Origin: Candidatus Methylomicrobium oryzae
Lineage (GTDB): Bacteria > Pseudomonadota > Gammaproteobacteria > Methylococcales > Methylomonadaceae
Reading direction: 5' to 3'
Length of the DNA stretch: 64,000 nt
Assembly (NCBI RefSeq): GCF_016745425.1
Contig: NZ_JAERVK010000011.1
Span: 62,001-126,000 of the forward strand
Shown piece by piece: positions 52,035 to 60,567 of this stretch (positions are counted from its first letter, which is position 1; every line of letters begins with the position of its first letter). The translations under genes and the position numbers were made by a program. Below the pieces are notes generated by a model. That model was not told where the DNA came from. It was given only the letters and a program-made list of their open reading frames with translations, and ran no database searches.

Positions 52035-53123
52035 ATGAAAAACTTTATCGTGCTGACGATGCTGTTCGCTTTCCTGATCCGGAACGCGGGTAGCGAGGAC
52101 CGGGAGAACTTACAAAGCACTTCCGGACTGGCGGTTGCGACGTTTGCGGGCGGCTGTTTCTGGTGCACCGAAGCCGACTTTGAAAAACTGCCCGGCGTCA
52201 AAAAAGCCGTTTCGGGATTCAGCGGCGGACACCTCGCCAATCCGACCTACAAGCAGGTTTCGGGCGGCACGACCGGCCATCTCGAAAGCGTGCAGGTGTA
52301 TTACGACCCGAAAGAGATCGACTATACGACCCTTTTGCAGGCCTTCTGGCGCATGATCGATCCGACCGACGGCGGCGGCCAGTTCGTCGACCGCGGCAAT
52401 CAATACCGCTCGGCGATTTTTTATCATGACGATCGGCAAAAAGCCCTGGCCGAAAAATCGTTGGCCGAGTTGGCCGGATCAAGCCGTTATTCCGCGCCCA
52501 TCGCAACCGAGATAAGGAAATTCGAGAATTTCTATCCGGCCGAGGCGTATCATCAGGATTATTACAAAAAGAATCCTCTGCGCTATAAATTTTGGCGCTA
52601 CCGGTCCGGGCGCGATCAGTACCTAACCAGTACGTGGGGCAAGGATCTGGCCTTGAACATCGTTCCTAAAGCGCAGGCCGTCTCGTTTATAAAACCTTCC
52701 CAGGATGACCTGTCTAGTCGCCTAACTCCGCTGCAATACCAGGTGACCCAGGAAGAAGCGACCGAGCCGCCGTTCGATAATGCTTATTGGAACGAGAAGC
52801 GCGCCGGCATTTATGTGGATGTGGTCAGCGGCGAGCCGCTGTTTTCTTCGCAAGACAAGTACGATTCCGGCAGCGGCTGGCCGAGTTTCACGAAACCTTT
52901 GAGCGAAGAAAATATCGTTACGAAAAAAGATTTTCTGCTGCTCATTCCGCGCACCGAGGTACGGAGCCGGCTCGCCGATTCGCATCTCGGCCATGTCTTC
53001 AAAGACGGACCAAAGCCGACCGGGCTGCGCTATTGCATGAATTCGGCGGCGCTGCGCTTCATCCCGGTCGAAGAGATGGCCAAGGAAGGTTACGGAAAAT
53101 TTTTGTCCTTTTTCGGAAAATAG
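52035..53123 (+). CDS. msrAB: bifunctional periplasmic MsrA-MsrB
   Basis: 362 residues. A signal-like N-terminus ([20 protein letters not shown]), then MsrA (about 30-190) with [16 protein letters not shown], then MsrB (about 228-355) with SGSGWPSF and the catalytic Cys in [11 protein letters not shown]. The four zinc-binding Cys of many MsrB domains are absent ([13 protein letters not shown] where CxxC would be). It repairs both epimers of methionine sulfoxide, probably in exported proteins. Confidence 0.93.
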   Translation: MKNFIVLTMLFAFLIRNAGSEDRENLQSTSGLAVATFAGGCFWCTEADFEKLPGVKKAVSGFSGGHLANPTYKQVSGGTTGHLESVQVYYDPKEIDYTTLLQAFWRMIDPTDGGGQFVDRGNQYRSAIFYHDDRQKALAEKSLAELAGSSRYSAPIATEIRKFENFYPAEAYHQDYYKKNPLRYKFWRYRSGRDQYLTSTWGKDLALNIVPKAQAVSFIKPSQDDLSSRLTPLQYQVTQEEATEPPFDNAYWNEKRAGIYVDVVSGEPLFSSQDKYDSGSGWPSFTKPLSEENIVTKKDFLLLIPRTEVRSRLADSHLGHVFKDGPKPTGLRYCMNSAALRFIPVEEMAKEGYGKFLSFFGK

Positions 53124-53166
53124 AGAATTGCCCGGGCGCGGCAAAACGGCCGTTGGATTTATGGTA

Positions 53167-53180
53167 GAATCGTACGATTC
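53167..53180. promoter_or_regulatory. 14-bp palindrome upstream of moaA
   Basis: GAATCGTACGATTC is a perfect palindrome that overlaps a possible -10 box (TAGAAT, 53165-53170), 70 bases ahead of moaA. It could be an operator. No known regulator is assigned. Confidence 0.35.
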
Positions 53181-53249
53181 GATGACGATTCTTAACGAAG
53201 GGCCGGCGCTGCTGCGCGCGGTCCCGACCATTTTGAGCTACGCGACGCG

Positions 53250-54257
53250 ATGTCAAACCTTCCTCAAGCCAGCCAGCTGATAGACCGTTTCGGCAGAAAG
53301 ATCGATTATTTACGGATCTCGATTACCGACCGCTGCGACTTTCGCTGCGTCTATTGCATGGCCGAGGATATGACATTCCTGCCGCGGGCGCAGATTCTGA
53401 CGCTCGAAGAGATCGAAACGATCGCTCGGGCCTTTACCGAACTCGGCGTCAAAAAAATCCGGATTACCGGCGGCGAGCCGCTGGTCCGCAAAGGCGTGCT
53501 GGATTTGCTGGAAAATCTCGGCAAACTTCAGGGGCTTAGGGAACTGGTCATCACCACCAACGGCGCGCAGCTTGAATCGATGGCGCCGGCCCTTAAACGA
53601 GCCGGGGTCAGAAGGATCAATGTCAGCCTCGATTCGCTCGATCCCGCCAAATTCAAGGCGATTACCCGCGTCGGCAATCTTCAGGCCGTGTTGAACGGGA
53701 TCGCGGCCGCGAAGGCCCAAGGCTTCGAACGCATCAAGCTCAACACGGTCGTGCTGAAAGGCAGCAATCACGAGGAAATCTGCGAGCTGGTGCAATTTGC
53801 GGTCGACAGCGAAATCGACATCAGTTTCATCGAGGAAATGCCGCTCGGCATCGTTGCGCATCACGACCGTGCGCTTGCCTATTATTCGAGCGATCGGATT
53901 AAAAAGGATTTGGAATCGCGTTTTACGTTGCTTGCAACGCCCGAAAAAACCGGTGGACCTTCGCATTATTTCCGGGTTGGGGGAACCGCTACCCGCGTCG
54001 GTTTCATTTCTCCGCATAGCCATAATTTCTGCAGCGCCTGCAACCGGGTTCGCCTGACCGCCGAAGGCCGGCTGCTGCTCTGCCTCGGCAACGAGCATTC
54101 GGTCGACCTGAAAAAAGTGGTCCGTACGCATCCGGGCGATATCGACGCGCTGAAGCGGACCCTGATCGATGCGATGCAGATCAAACCGCTTCGGCACGAA
54201 TTCAACATGCAGGAGCAGCCGGTGATCCTGCGCTACATGAACATGACCGGCGGCTAG
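53250..54257 (+). CDS. moaA: GTP 3',8-cyclase MoaA
   Basis: 335 residues. Radical SAM enzyme of molybdopterin synthesis. The radical SAM cluster is CDFRCVYCM; the second cluster is [21 protein letters not shown]; the C-terminus ends in the required GG (MNMTGG). Other moa genes are not nearby. Confidence 0.97.
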   Translation: MSNLPQASQLIDRFGRKIDYLRISITDRCDFRCVYCMAEDMTFLPRAQILTLEEIETIARAFTELGVKKIRITGGEPLVRKGVLDLLENLGKLQGLRELVITTNGAQLESMAPALKRAGVRRINVSLDSLDPAKFKAITRVGNLQAVLNGIAAAKAQGFERIKLNTVVLKGSNHEEICELVQFAVDSEIDISFIEEMPLGIVAHHDRALAYYSSDRIKKDLESRFTLLATPEKTGGPSHYFRVGGTATRVGFISPHSHNFCSACNRVRLTAEGRLLLCLGNEHSVDLKKVVRTHPGDIDALKRTLIDAMQIKPLRHEFNMQEQPVILRYMNMTGG

Positions 54258-54297
54258 CCGTTCGTCTCCCTTTTCTTTATTTAATCGAGTCTTTTTG

Positions 54298-55575
54298 ATG
54301 TCTTTCGCACAACTGGGCCTTGCCGTGCCGCTCTTAAAAGCGGTCGCGGAGCAGGGCTATGTCACTCCGACCCCGATCCAGCAACAAACGATCCCCCTGA
54401 TCCTCGACGGCCGGGATGTATTGGCCGGCGCCCAGACCGGCACCGGCAAAACGGCAAGTTTCACGCTGCCGCTGTTGCAGCGTTTGGCCGAATCGAACGA
54501 CAAACCGCAAAAGCCGCGCAAGATCCGTGCGCTGATTTTGGCGCCGACCCGCGAGCTGGCCGCCCAGGTGTATGACAGCGTCAGGGTTTACGGCAAACAT
54601 CTGCCTTTATTCGCCGAAGTTGTGGTCGGCGGCGTCAGCATCAACGGCCAGATCCGCAGCCTGCAGCGAGGCTGCGACATCCTCGTCGCGACGCCGGGGC
54701 GTTTGCTCGATCATCTGCTGCAAAAAAATATCGAACTGTCGCATCTTCAAATGCTGGTACTCGACGAGGCCGACCGGATGCTCGACATGGGATTTCTGCC
54801 CGATATCCGCAAGATCATCAGTTATTCGCCCAAACAGAAGCAGAGCCTGCTGTTTTCGGCGACTTTTCCCGAGGAAATCCGGGGACTCGCCAAGCAGTTG
54901 CTGCACGAACCGGCCGAGGTCTCGGTTGCGCCGCACAATACCACCGCGGACAACATCAAGGAACTGTGCTATGGGATTGCCAAGGAGTACAAGCGCGAGC
55001 TGTTGTCGTACCTGATCGGCAGCAACAACTGGAAGCAGGTGCTGGTTTTCGTGCGCACCAAGCACGGCGCGGACCGGCTCGAAAAGCAGCTGATCAAGGA
55101 CGGTATCCGGACCGCCGCGCTGCACGGGGATAAATCGCAGGGTGCGCGGACGCGGGCGCTGGACTATTTCAAGACCGGGCAGATCGCCGCGCTGGTCGCG
55201 ACCGACATTGCCGCGCGCGGGCTCGACATCGACGAACTGCCGCACGTGATCAATTTCGACCTGCCGCAGGTGCCCGAAGACTACATTCACCGGATCGGCA
55301 GGACCGGACGCGCCGGCGCGAACGGGGAGGCGGTGTCGCTGGTTTGCCCCGAAGAAGCCTATCAGCTCGCCCAGATCGAGAAGCTGCTCGGCCGCGAAAT
55401 TCCCCGGGTCGCCGATACCGGTTATGAGCCGGTATCCTTGAAGGTGATGGACAGTCCGAATTCCAAGGCGCCGAAAAATCCGTCCGGCAAAAAGGATTAC
55501 CGGCACCACAAGAAAACGCCGAAGCGCGGCGGCAAACCGGCGGCTCCAAAGCCGCGGCGCGGCGGTAGCCGGTAA
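54298..55575 (+). CDS. rhlE: DEAD-box RNA helicase, RhlE type
   Basis: 425 residues from the ATG at 54298. Motifs in order: Q motif [60 protein letters not shown], then [10 protein letters not shown]. The basic tail ([31 protein letters not shown]) binds RNA. It is followed by a terminator. Confidence 0.95.
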   Translation: MSFAQLGLAVPLLKAVAEQGYVTPTPIQQQTIPLILDGRDVLAGAQTGTGKTASFTLPLLQRLAESNDKPQKPRKIRALILAPTRELAAQVYDSVRVYGKHLPLFAEVVVGGVSINGQIRSLQRGCDILVATPGRLLDHLLQKNIELSHLQMLVLDEADRMLDMGFLPDIRKIISYSPKQKQSLLFSATFPEEIRGLAKQLLHEPAEVSVAPHNTTADNIKELCYGIAKEYKRELLSYLIGSNNWKQVLVFVRTKHGADRLEKQLIKDGIRTAALHGDKSQGARTRALDYFKTGQIAALVATDIAARGLDIDELPHVINFDLPQVPEDYIHRIGRTGRAGANGEAVSLVCPEEAYQLAQIEKLLGREIPRVADTGYEPVSLKVMDSPNSKAPKNPSGKKDYRHHKKTPKRGGKPAAPKPRRGGSR

Positions 55576-55591
55576 GGTTCGCTGTCGCCGC

Positions 55592-55617
55592 AAAATCCCC
55601 CCGAAAAAGGGGATTTT
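55592..55617 (+). terminator. rho-independent terminator behind rhlE
   Basis: AAAATCCCC (55592-55600) pairs with GGGGATTTT (55609-55617) around CCGAAAAA. Confidence 0.75.
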
Positions 55618-55686
55618 ATCTTGATCTTTCCGAAAGCCTGTTGTTATGCTATCGGAATTTGATAACTATTACCGAGGAGGCATTCG

Positions 55687-56379
55687 ATGTCGATTTTGAA
55701 TTCGTTGACCAAGCGCTCGCGCCTGAATTCCGCGATTAAGCAAACCAAGGAAGCGCGCAAGAGCGAAGGCAATAAAGCGGATTATCTGTTCAAGAAAGTC
55801 TATGAAGACTATGCCGACATCGTGCAAGACGATCCGTTGCGCGCGGAAGCGCTGTATTTTTGGGGTCATGCGCTCCTGCATCAGGCCAAGACAAAAATCG
55901 GCGAAGAAGCATTGAATCTTTACCGCGACGCGATATTGAAATTCGCCTTCTGCCTGACCCTGGAGCCGAATTATCTGGCGGCCGCGATCGACGGCGGGGT
56001 GTGCTACATGGACATGGCGCGTCTGGAAAGCGCGGCGAAAAATTCCGAACTGTACGCGAAAGCGCAGCAGGAGTTCGAACGCGCCAATTCGATTCAGGCC
56101 GGCGCGGCCTCCTACAATCTCGCCTGTATTCATGCATTGCGCGGCGAGAACGAGGATTGCCTGAAGGCACTCGAAAACGCGCGTGATAAAGGCAGCTTGC
56201 CCGATATCCAGGATATTCTGAACGATCCGGACATGGCGGGCGTGCAGGATCAAGCCTGGTTTATCGAATTGCTGGAGGCGCAAAACAAAAAGCAGGAAGA
56301 AGCCGCAAAAGCTTCGAAAGAAGACGCTGCCGAGACCTCGTCCGAGGCGGACCAGGACCAAACCGAAACGGATGCTTGA
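55687..56379 (+). CDS. TPR repeat protein
   Basis: 230 residues, cytoplasmic. At least two to three TPR units are visible (ALYFWGHALLHQAKTKIGEEALNLYRDAILKFAFCLTLEPNYLAA; ASYNLACIHALRGENEDCLKALENARDKG). The C-terminus is a low-complexity acidic tail (KEDAAETSSEADQDQTETDA). A protein-interaction role is all that can be said. AGGAGG precedes the ATG. Confidence 0.75.
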   Translation: MSILNSLTKRSRLNSAIKQTKEARKSEGNKADYLFKKVYEDYADIVQDDPLRAEALYFWGHALLHQAKTKIGEEALNLYRDAILKFAFCLTLEPNYLAAAIDGGVCYMDMARLESAAKNSELYAKAQQEFERANSIQAGAASYNLACIHALRGENEDCLKALENARDKGSLPDIQDILNDPDMAGVQDQAWFIELLEAQNKKQEEAAKASKEDAAETSSEADQDQTETDA

Positions 56380-56439
56380 GGTCTCTGTAGGATACCTGCC
56401 GGAATGACGAGCATCAAGCACATAGCGCGATCGCCCTGT

Positions 56440-56511
56440 GTAGGGTACGCTGTGCATACCTTTTATGTAAGTGTTGGGATAAATTTAAAAGTTACGCGTA
56501 GTGTACCCTAC
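56440..56511. repeat. GGGTACGC palindrome, copy 2
   Basis: GTAGGGTACGCTGTGCATACC (from 56440) faces GTTACGCGTAGTGTACCCTAC (to 56511). It shares both arms with copy 1 at 44204. It ends five bases from the stop of the next minus-strand gene. Confidence 0.75.
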
Positions 56512-56515
56512 GGTT

Positions 56516-57379
56516 TTACAGTTGCCGGCGGTGTTTTAGACGATACATCGCCGAGATGTCCTCATCGCCGTGACCTTCGCCCATCAACTGTTCGTAATCT
56601 CTGAGCGCCATCTCGCTGACCGGTATCTCGACACCGGCTTCGGCCGCCATCGTTTGGCAGATTTTCAGATCCTTGTGATGCAGGGCGAGCCTGAAGCCCG
56701 GCTTGAAAACGCCCTGCGTCATCGTTAGGCCGCGCTTTTCGAGAAACCAGTTGCCGGCCGCGCCGCCGGCGATCACTTCGATCACTTTGTCCATCGGCAA
56801 ATGCTGCGCTTCGGCGAAGGCCAGCGCTTCGGTGACCGCTTCGTTGATGCCCGCACACATGATTTGATTGACCGCCTTGGTGGCTTGTCCCGCGCCGGTC
56901 GGACCCATGTATAAAATCCGTGTCGCCATCGCGGAAAGCACCGGTTTTACGCGCTCGAACACCGCCTCGTCGCCGCCGACCATCATCGCCAGCGTACCGT
57001 TTTTCGCGCCTTCGACGCCGCCCGATACCGGCGCATCGAGAAAAAACGCCTGCTTTTCGGCCAATCGGCGACCGGCCTGTTGCGCGGTCGCGCTGCTGAC
57101 GGTCGACATGTCGGTCACGATCGTACCGGGCCTGACCGCCCTCCGTATCGAATCCACGACGCCTAGCACATCCGAGTCGGCGGAGACGCAGATCAGCACG
57201 ATATCGACCGCTTCGGCCAGAGCCTCGATACTTTTAAACGCCGTGACCTGAAGATCTTCCGCAAGCGCTTCGGCGGTTGCGGCGGTACGGTTGTAGACGC
57301 CTTCCAACACATTCGCTTTTGCAAGATTCTGCGCCATCCCGACGCCCATCCCGCCGAGCCCGATCATGCCCGCTTTCAT
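56516..57379 (-). CDS. beta-hydroxyacid dehydrogenase (GarR/GlxR-like)
   Basis: 287 residues. It belongs to the 3-hydroxyisobutyrate / tartronate semialdehyde reductase family: GMIGLGGMGVGMAQNLAKA binds NAD(P), DAPVSGGVEGAKNGTLAMMVGG is the substrate-side signature, and GAGQATKAVNQIM contains the catalytic Lys. The substrate is not defined by sequence; tartronate semialdehyde, hydroxyisobutyrate or succinic semialdehyde are options. Its start overlaps the speA stop by four bases. Confidence 0.9.
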   Translation of the reverse strand: MKAGMIGLGGMGVGMAQNLAKANVLEGVYNRTAATAEALAEDLQVTAFKSIEALAEAVDIVLICVSADSDVLGVVDSIRRAVRPGTIVTDMSTVSSATAQQAGRRLAEKQAFFLDAPVSGGVEGAKNGTLAMMVGGDEAVFERVKPVLSAMATRILYMGPTGAGQATKAVNQIMCAGINEAVTEALAFAEAQHLPMDKVIEVIAGGAAGNWFLEKRGLTMTQGVFKPGFRLALHHKDLKICQTMAAEAGVEIPVSEMALRDYEQLMGEGHGDEDISAMYRLKHRRQL

Positions 57380-59214
57380 GCTTTCTCCAGGTAAGTGTAA
57401 GATGTCAGGCCGGCGCCGAGTTCCTGTTCGTACGCGTGCCGTTCCTGTTCGCTAAGGCCGCTCGCGGCGAGTTTTTCCCGGTAGGCGGCCTTCAATTCCT
57501 CGGGACGGATGTGTACATAATCGAGCAGGTCGGACACATGCTCGCCTTCCTGAAAGTCGTAGAAATGATAGCCATGTTCGTCCAGCTCGATATTGATCGC
57601 ATGGGTATCGCCGAACAGGTTGTGCATGTCGCCGAGGATTTCCTGGTAGGCGCCGACCATGAAGAAGCCGATCAGGTATGGTTCGCGGCTGTCGATCGGA
57701 TGCACCGGCAGCGTTTTTTCGATGTTCTGCCCGTCGATATACTGGTCGATGCGGCCGTCCGAGTCGCAGGTCAGATCCTGCAGCACGGCGCGCTGGCTGG
57801 GGTATTCGCCCAGGCGGTGGATCGGCATGATCGGAAAAATCTGATCTATCCCCCAGATGTCCGGCATCGACTGGAACAGCGAAAAATTGCAGAATACCTT
57901 GTCGGCCAGTTTTTCGTTCAGTTCCTGCAGGATCGCCGCTTCGCTCTGGTAAGCGGGATTCAGCCGGCGCTGCAGCTGCCGGCAGAGCAGCGCATAGGCG
58001 TTCTCGGCCCGTGCAAGCCCTTCGATATCGAGCGTGTCCTGCGCAAATTGGGCGCGCGCCTCCGCGAGCGCGAACTGCGCGTCATGGTACAGTTCGACCG
58101 GATTGCAGCGCTCCGGCAAAGCGGGCGGCTCTCCACCCTGATAGGGCGATTCGATATCGGTGACATTGGTGATCAAGACCGCATGGTGCGCGGTGATCGC
58201 CCGGCCCGATTCGGTAATGATGTCCGGTTCGGGTTCCTCTTTTTCCGCACAAATCTCGGCAAAGCTGCGCACGATATTCTGCGCGTATTCGTCGACGCTG
58301 TAATTCATCGACGACTCGCGCCGCGAACGGCTGCCGTCGTAATCGACGCCGAGGCCGCCGCCTGCATCAACGATGTTGATCGGCGCGCCGAGCCGGCGCA
58401 GTTCGACATAAAACTGGCCCGCTTCCTTCAAGGCGACCTTGATGTCGTGAATGTTGGCAATCTGCGAACCCATGTGGAAATGCATCAGTTTCAACGCATC
58501 GAGCAGATGGGCCTCTTTCAGGCGTTTGACCAGTTGCAGCAGTTCGTTGGCGTGCAGGCCGAATTTGGACTTTTCGCCGCCGCTGTTCTGCCATTTGCCG
58601 GCGCTGATGCTGGACAGGCGCACGCGCACGCCGATGTTCGGACGGATATCCAGCTTGCGTGATTCCTCGATGATCAGTTCCAGCTCGATCGGCTTTTCGA
58701 TGACCAGGTACAGGTCGAGCCCCATTTTCTGGCCGATCAGCGCGAGCCGGATGTAGGCTCTGTCTTTGTAGCCGTTGCAGATCACCACCTGCTGATTCGA
58801 GAGCGCCATGATCGCGAGCAGCTCGGGCTTGCTGCCGGCTTCGAGTCCGATCGGGTTCGCTTTCAGAATGCCTTCGACCACTTGGCGCTGCTGGTTGACC
58901 TTGATCGGATACACCGGCGTGTAGCGTCCCGTATAACCGTATTTCGCGCAGGCGTTTCCGAACGCCCGGTTCAGCCGGTTGACCTTGTCCTTCAATATGT
59001 CGGTGAAACGTACCAGCACCGGCAGCGACAGGTTTCTTTCATGCAGCGATTGGGCAATTTCGTAAAGATCCAGTTCGGCCGTCTGCTCCGAATTGGGTTT
59101 GACCGAGACATGGCCCGCCGCATTGATCCCGAAATAACCGTCTCCCCAGCTTTCGATTGCATAGGTTTCTGCGGCGTCTCGGAGGCTCCAATCGGGGTTT
59201 TCAGTCGAATTCAA
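57376..59214 (-). CDS. speA: biosynthetic arginine decarboxylase
   Basis: 612 residues. PLP enzyme that makes agmatine from arginine. VYPIKVNQQRQVVEGIL contains the PLP lysine; LEAGSKPELLAIM, GVRVRLSS, LHFHMGSQI and VDAGGGLGVDYDGS are further conserved parts. It is divergent from speE with an 83-base shared upstream region, and coupled to the downstream dehydrogenase gene. Confidence 0.96.
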   Translation of the reverse strand: MNSTENPDWSLRDAAETYAIESWGDGYFGINAAGHVSVKPNSEQTAELDLYEIAQSLHERNLSLPVLVRFTDILKDKVNRLNRAFGNACAKYGYTGRYTPVYPIKVNQQRQVVEGILKANPIGLEAGSKPELLAIMALSNQQVVICNGYKDRAYIRLALIGQKMGLDLYLVIEKPIELELIIEESRKLDIRPNIGVRVRLSSISAGKWQNSGGEKSKFGLHANELLQLVKRLKEAHLLDALKLMHFHMGSQIANIHDIKVALKEAGQFYVELRRLGAPINIVDAGGGLGVDYDGSRSRRESSMNYSVDEYAQNIVRSFAEICAEKEEPEPDIITESGRAITAHHAVLITNVTDIESPYQGGEPPALPERCNPVELYHDAQFALAEARAQFAQDTLDIEGLARAENAYALLCRQLQRRLNPAYQSEAAILQELNEKLADKVFCNFSLFQSMPDIWGIDQIFPIMPIHRLGEYPSQRAVLQDLTCDSDGRIDQYIDGQNIEKTLPVHPIDSREPYLIGFFMVGAYQEILGDMHNLFGDTHAINIELDEHGYHFYDFQEGEHVSDLLDYVHIRPEELKAAYREKLAASGLSEQERHAYEQELGAGLTSYTYLEKA

Positions 59215-59253
59215 AGTTGATCTCCATGATGTCGTAAGTGCGCAATTCTAATA

Positions 59254-59259
59254 TATAAT
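59254..59259 (+). promoter_or_regulatory. candidate -10 box of speE
   Basis: TATAAT 38 bases ahead of the speE start. The minus strand of the same stretch contains TATATT facing speA, so the AT-rich segment may serve both genes. No strong -35 box is seen. Confidence 0.4.
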
Positions 59260-59297
59260 GCTAGGTATTTTACCCGTTTATTTATACAGGAACGCAA

Positions 59298-60149
59298 ATG
59301 ATGAATCCTTCCGAATGGTTTACCGAAGAAGCGCCCGGCGTGGCTTCGGCCTTTTCGCTGAAAATCACGAAAAAGCTGCACGAGGAGCAGTCGCCGTTTC
59401 AACATTTGGAAATTTACGAAACGGAGAGCTTCGGCAACCTGATGGTGATCGACGGCTGCACGATGGTATCGACGCGCGACAATTTCTTTTATCACGAGAT
59501 GATCAGTCATCCGGTGCTCTATACCCATCCCGATCCGAAACGGGTCTGGATCATCGGCGGCGGCGATTGCGGCACACTGAAGGAAGTCCTGAAGCATCCG
59601 TCGGTCGAAAAGGCGGTGCAGATCGACATCGACGAACGGGTCACGCGTCTGGCCGAAATTTATTTTCCGGAATTGTGCGAGTCGAACGGCGATCCGCGCG
59701 CAGACCTGAAATTCATCGATGGGATCAAATGGGTCAAGGATGCCGAGCCGAACTCGGTCGACATCATCATCGTCGACAGCACCGATCCGGCGGGGCCTGC
59801 CGAAGGCCTGTTCAGCGAGGCGTTTTACCGCGACTGCTTCAACTGCCTGTCCGAAAACGGCATGGTCGTGCAGCAAAGCGAGTCGGCGCTGTTCTACATG
59901 AAGCTGATCGGCGAGATGCGCGGCGCGATGCAGGCGGCAGGCTTCCCCTATCTGCAGACGCTGTTCTTCCCGCAGTGCATTTACCCGTCCGGCTGGTGGA
60001 GCGCGACGATCGCGGGTAAACAGAGCCTGAAACAGTTCCGTGAACAGGACGCGGCGAATAAACCTTTCGATACGAACTTCTATAACGTCGACATCCACAA
60101 GGCGGCGCTGGCGCAGCCGGAGTTCTTTAAAAAAGCGTTCGGCGGTTGA
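59298..60149 (+). CDS. speE: spermidine synthase
   Basis: 283 residues. Transfers aminopropyl from decarboxylated SAM to putrescine. The SAM-binding turn reads WIIGGGDCGTLKEVLKH (GGGDGG is usual, so one Gly is replaced by Cys); VDSTDPAGPAEGLF holds the catalytic Asp. AGGA precedes the ATG at 59298 and a second ATG follows at once. It is divergent from speA. Confidence 0.96.
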   Translation: MMNPSEWFTEEAPGVASAFSLKITKKLHEEQSPFQHLEIYETESFGNLMVIDGCTMVSTRDNFFYHEMISHPVLYTHPDPKRVWIIGGGDCGTLKEVLKHPSVEKAVQIDIDERVTRLAEIYFPELCESNGDPRADLKFIDGIKWVKDAEPNSVDIIIVDSTDPAGPAEGLFSEAFYRDCFNCLSENGMVVQQSESALFYMKLIGEMRGAMQAAGFPYLQTLFFPQCIYPSGWWSATIAGKQSLKQFREQDAANKPFDTNFYNVDIHKAALAQPEFFKKAFGG

Positions 60150-60228
60150 CGGTCGGATTTAATCGCCTGCAACGGCGTCTATACTTAACAGAAAGAGCCG
60201 GGGCGGCTTGAGCCGCTCCGTTCACCCC

Positions 60229-60248
60229 GGGCGGCTTTTATGCCGCCC
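60229..60248. other. GGGCGGC hairpin in the speE-ubiK gap
   Basis: GGGCGGC (60229-60235) pairs with GCCGCCC (60242-60248); a similar stem lies just before it. No T run. It is 36 bases ahead of the ubiK start and may end the speE transcript. Confidence 0.45.
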
Positions 60249-60284
60249 GCTTTCGCTACGACGATATTCTTACGGAGTTTACCG

Positions 60285-60548
60285 ATGTTTTTTGATGCCA
60301 AATCGATCGACGAAATCGCCAGCAAGCTGGCCAATACCATTCCGCCGGGCTTGAACCATTTGAAGGAAGACCTCGAAAAAAATTTTCACGCGGTGCTGCA
60401 AGGCGCCTTAAGCCGGCTGGATCTGGTCACCCGCGAAGAATTCGAAGTGCAGAAACTGGTGCTGGCGAAAACCCGCGCGAACCTGGAAGCGCTGGAAAAA
60501 CGCGTCGCCGCGCTCGAACAGCAGGTGTTAAGCAAGGAAGAACTGTAG
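60285..60548 (+). CDS. ubiK: ubiquinone biosynthesis accessory factor UbiK
   Basis: 87 residues from the ATG at 60285 (MFFDAKSIDEIASKLANTIPPG), with CGGAG eight bases ahead. Typical BMFP/YqiC layout: amphipathic N-terminus, then a C-terminal coiled coil (FEVQKLVLAKTRANLEALEKRVAALEQQV). It supports the ubiquinone-making complex with UbiJ. yifB follows 19 bases later, a common order. Confidence 0.93.
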   Translation: MFFDAKSIDEIASKLANTIPPGLNHLKEDLEKNFHAVLQGALSRLDLVTREEFEVQKLVLAKTRANLEALEKRVAALEQQVLSKEEL

Positions 60549-60567
60549 GCACGGGCTTGGCTTGACG

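Noticed and set aside
53124-53249. Molybdenum-cofactor riboswitch ahead of moaA
   Set aside because: The short leader shows only a 14-base palindrome and no set of stems resembling that riboswitch.
57277-58662. A 461-codon plus-strand frame opposite speA
   Set aside because: Antisense shadow of a GC-rich gene; speA on the minus strand has all family motifs.
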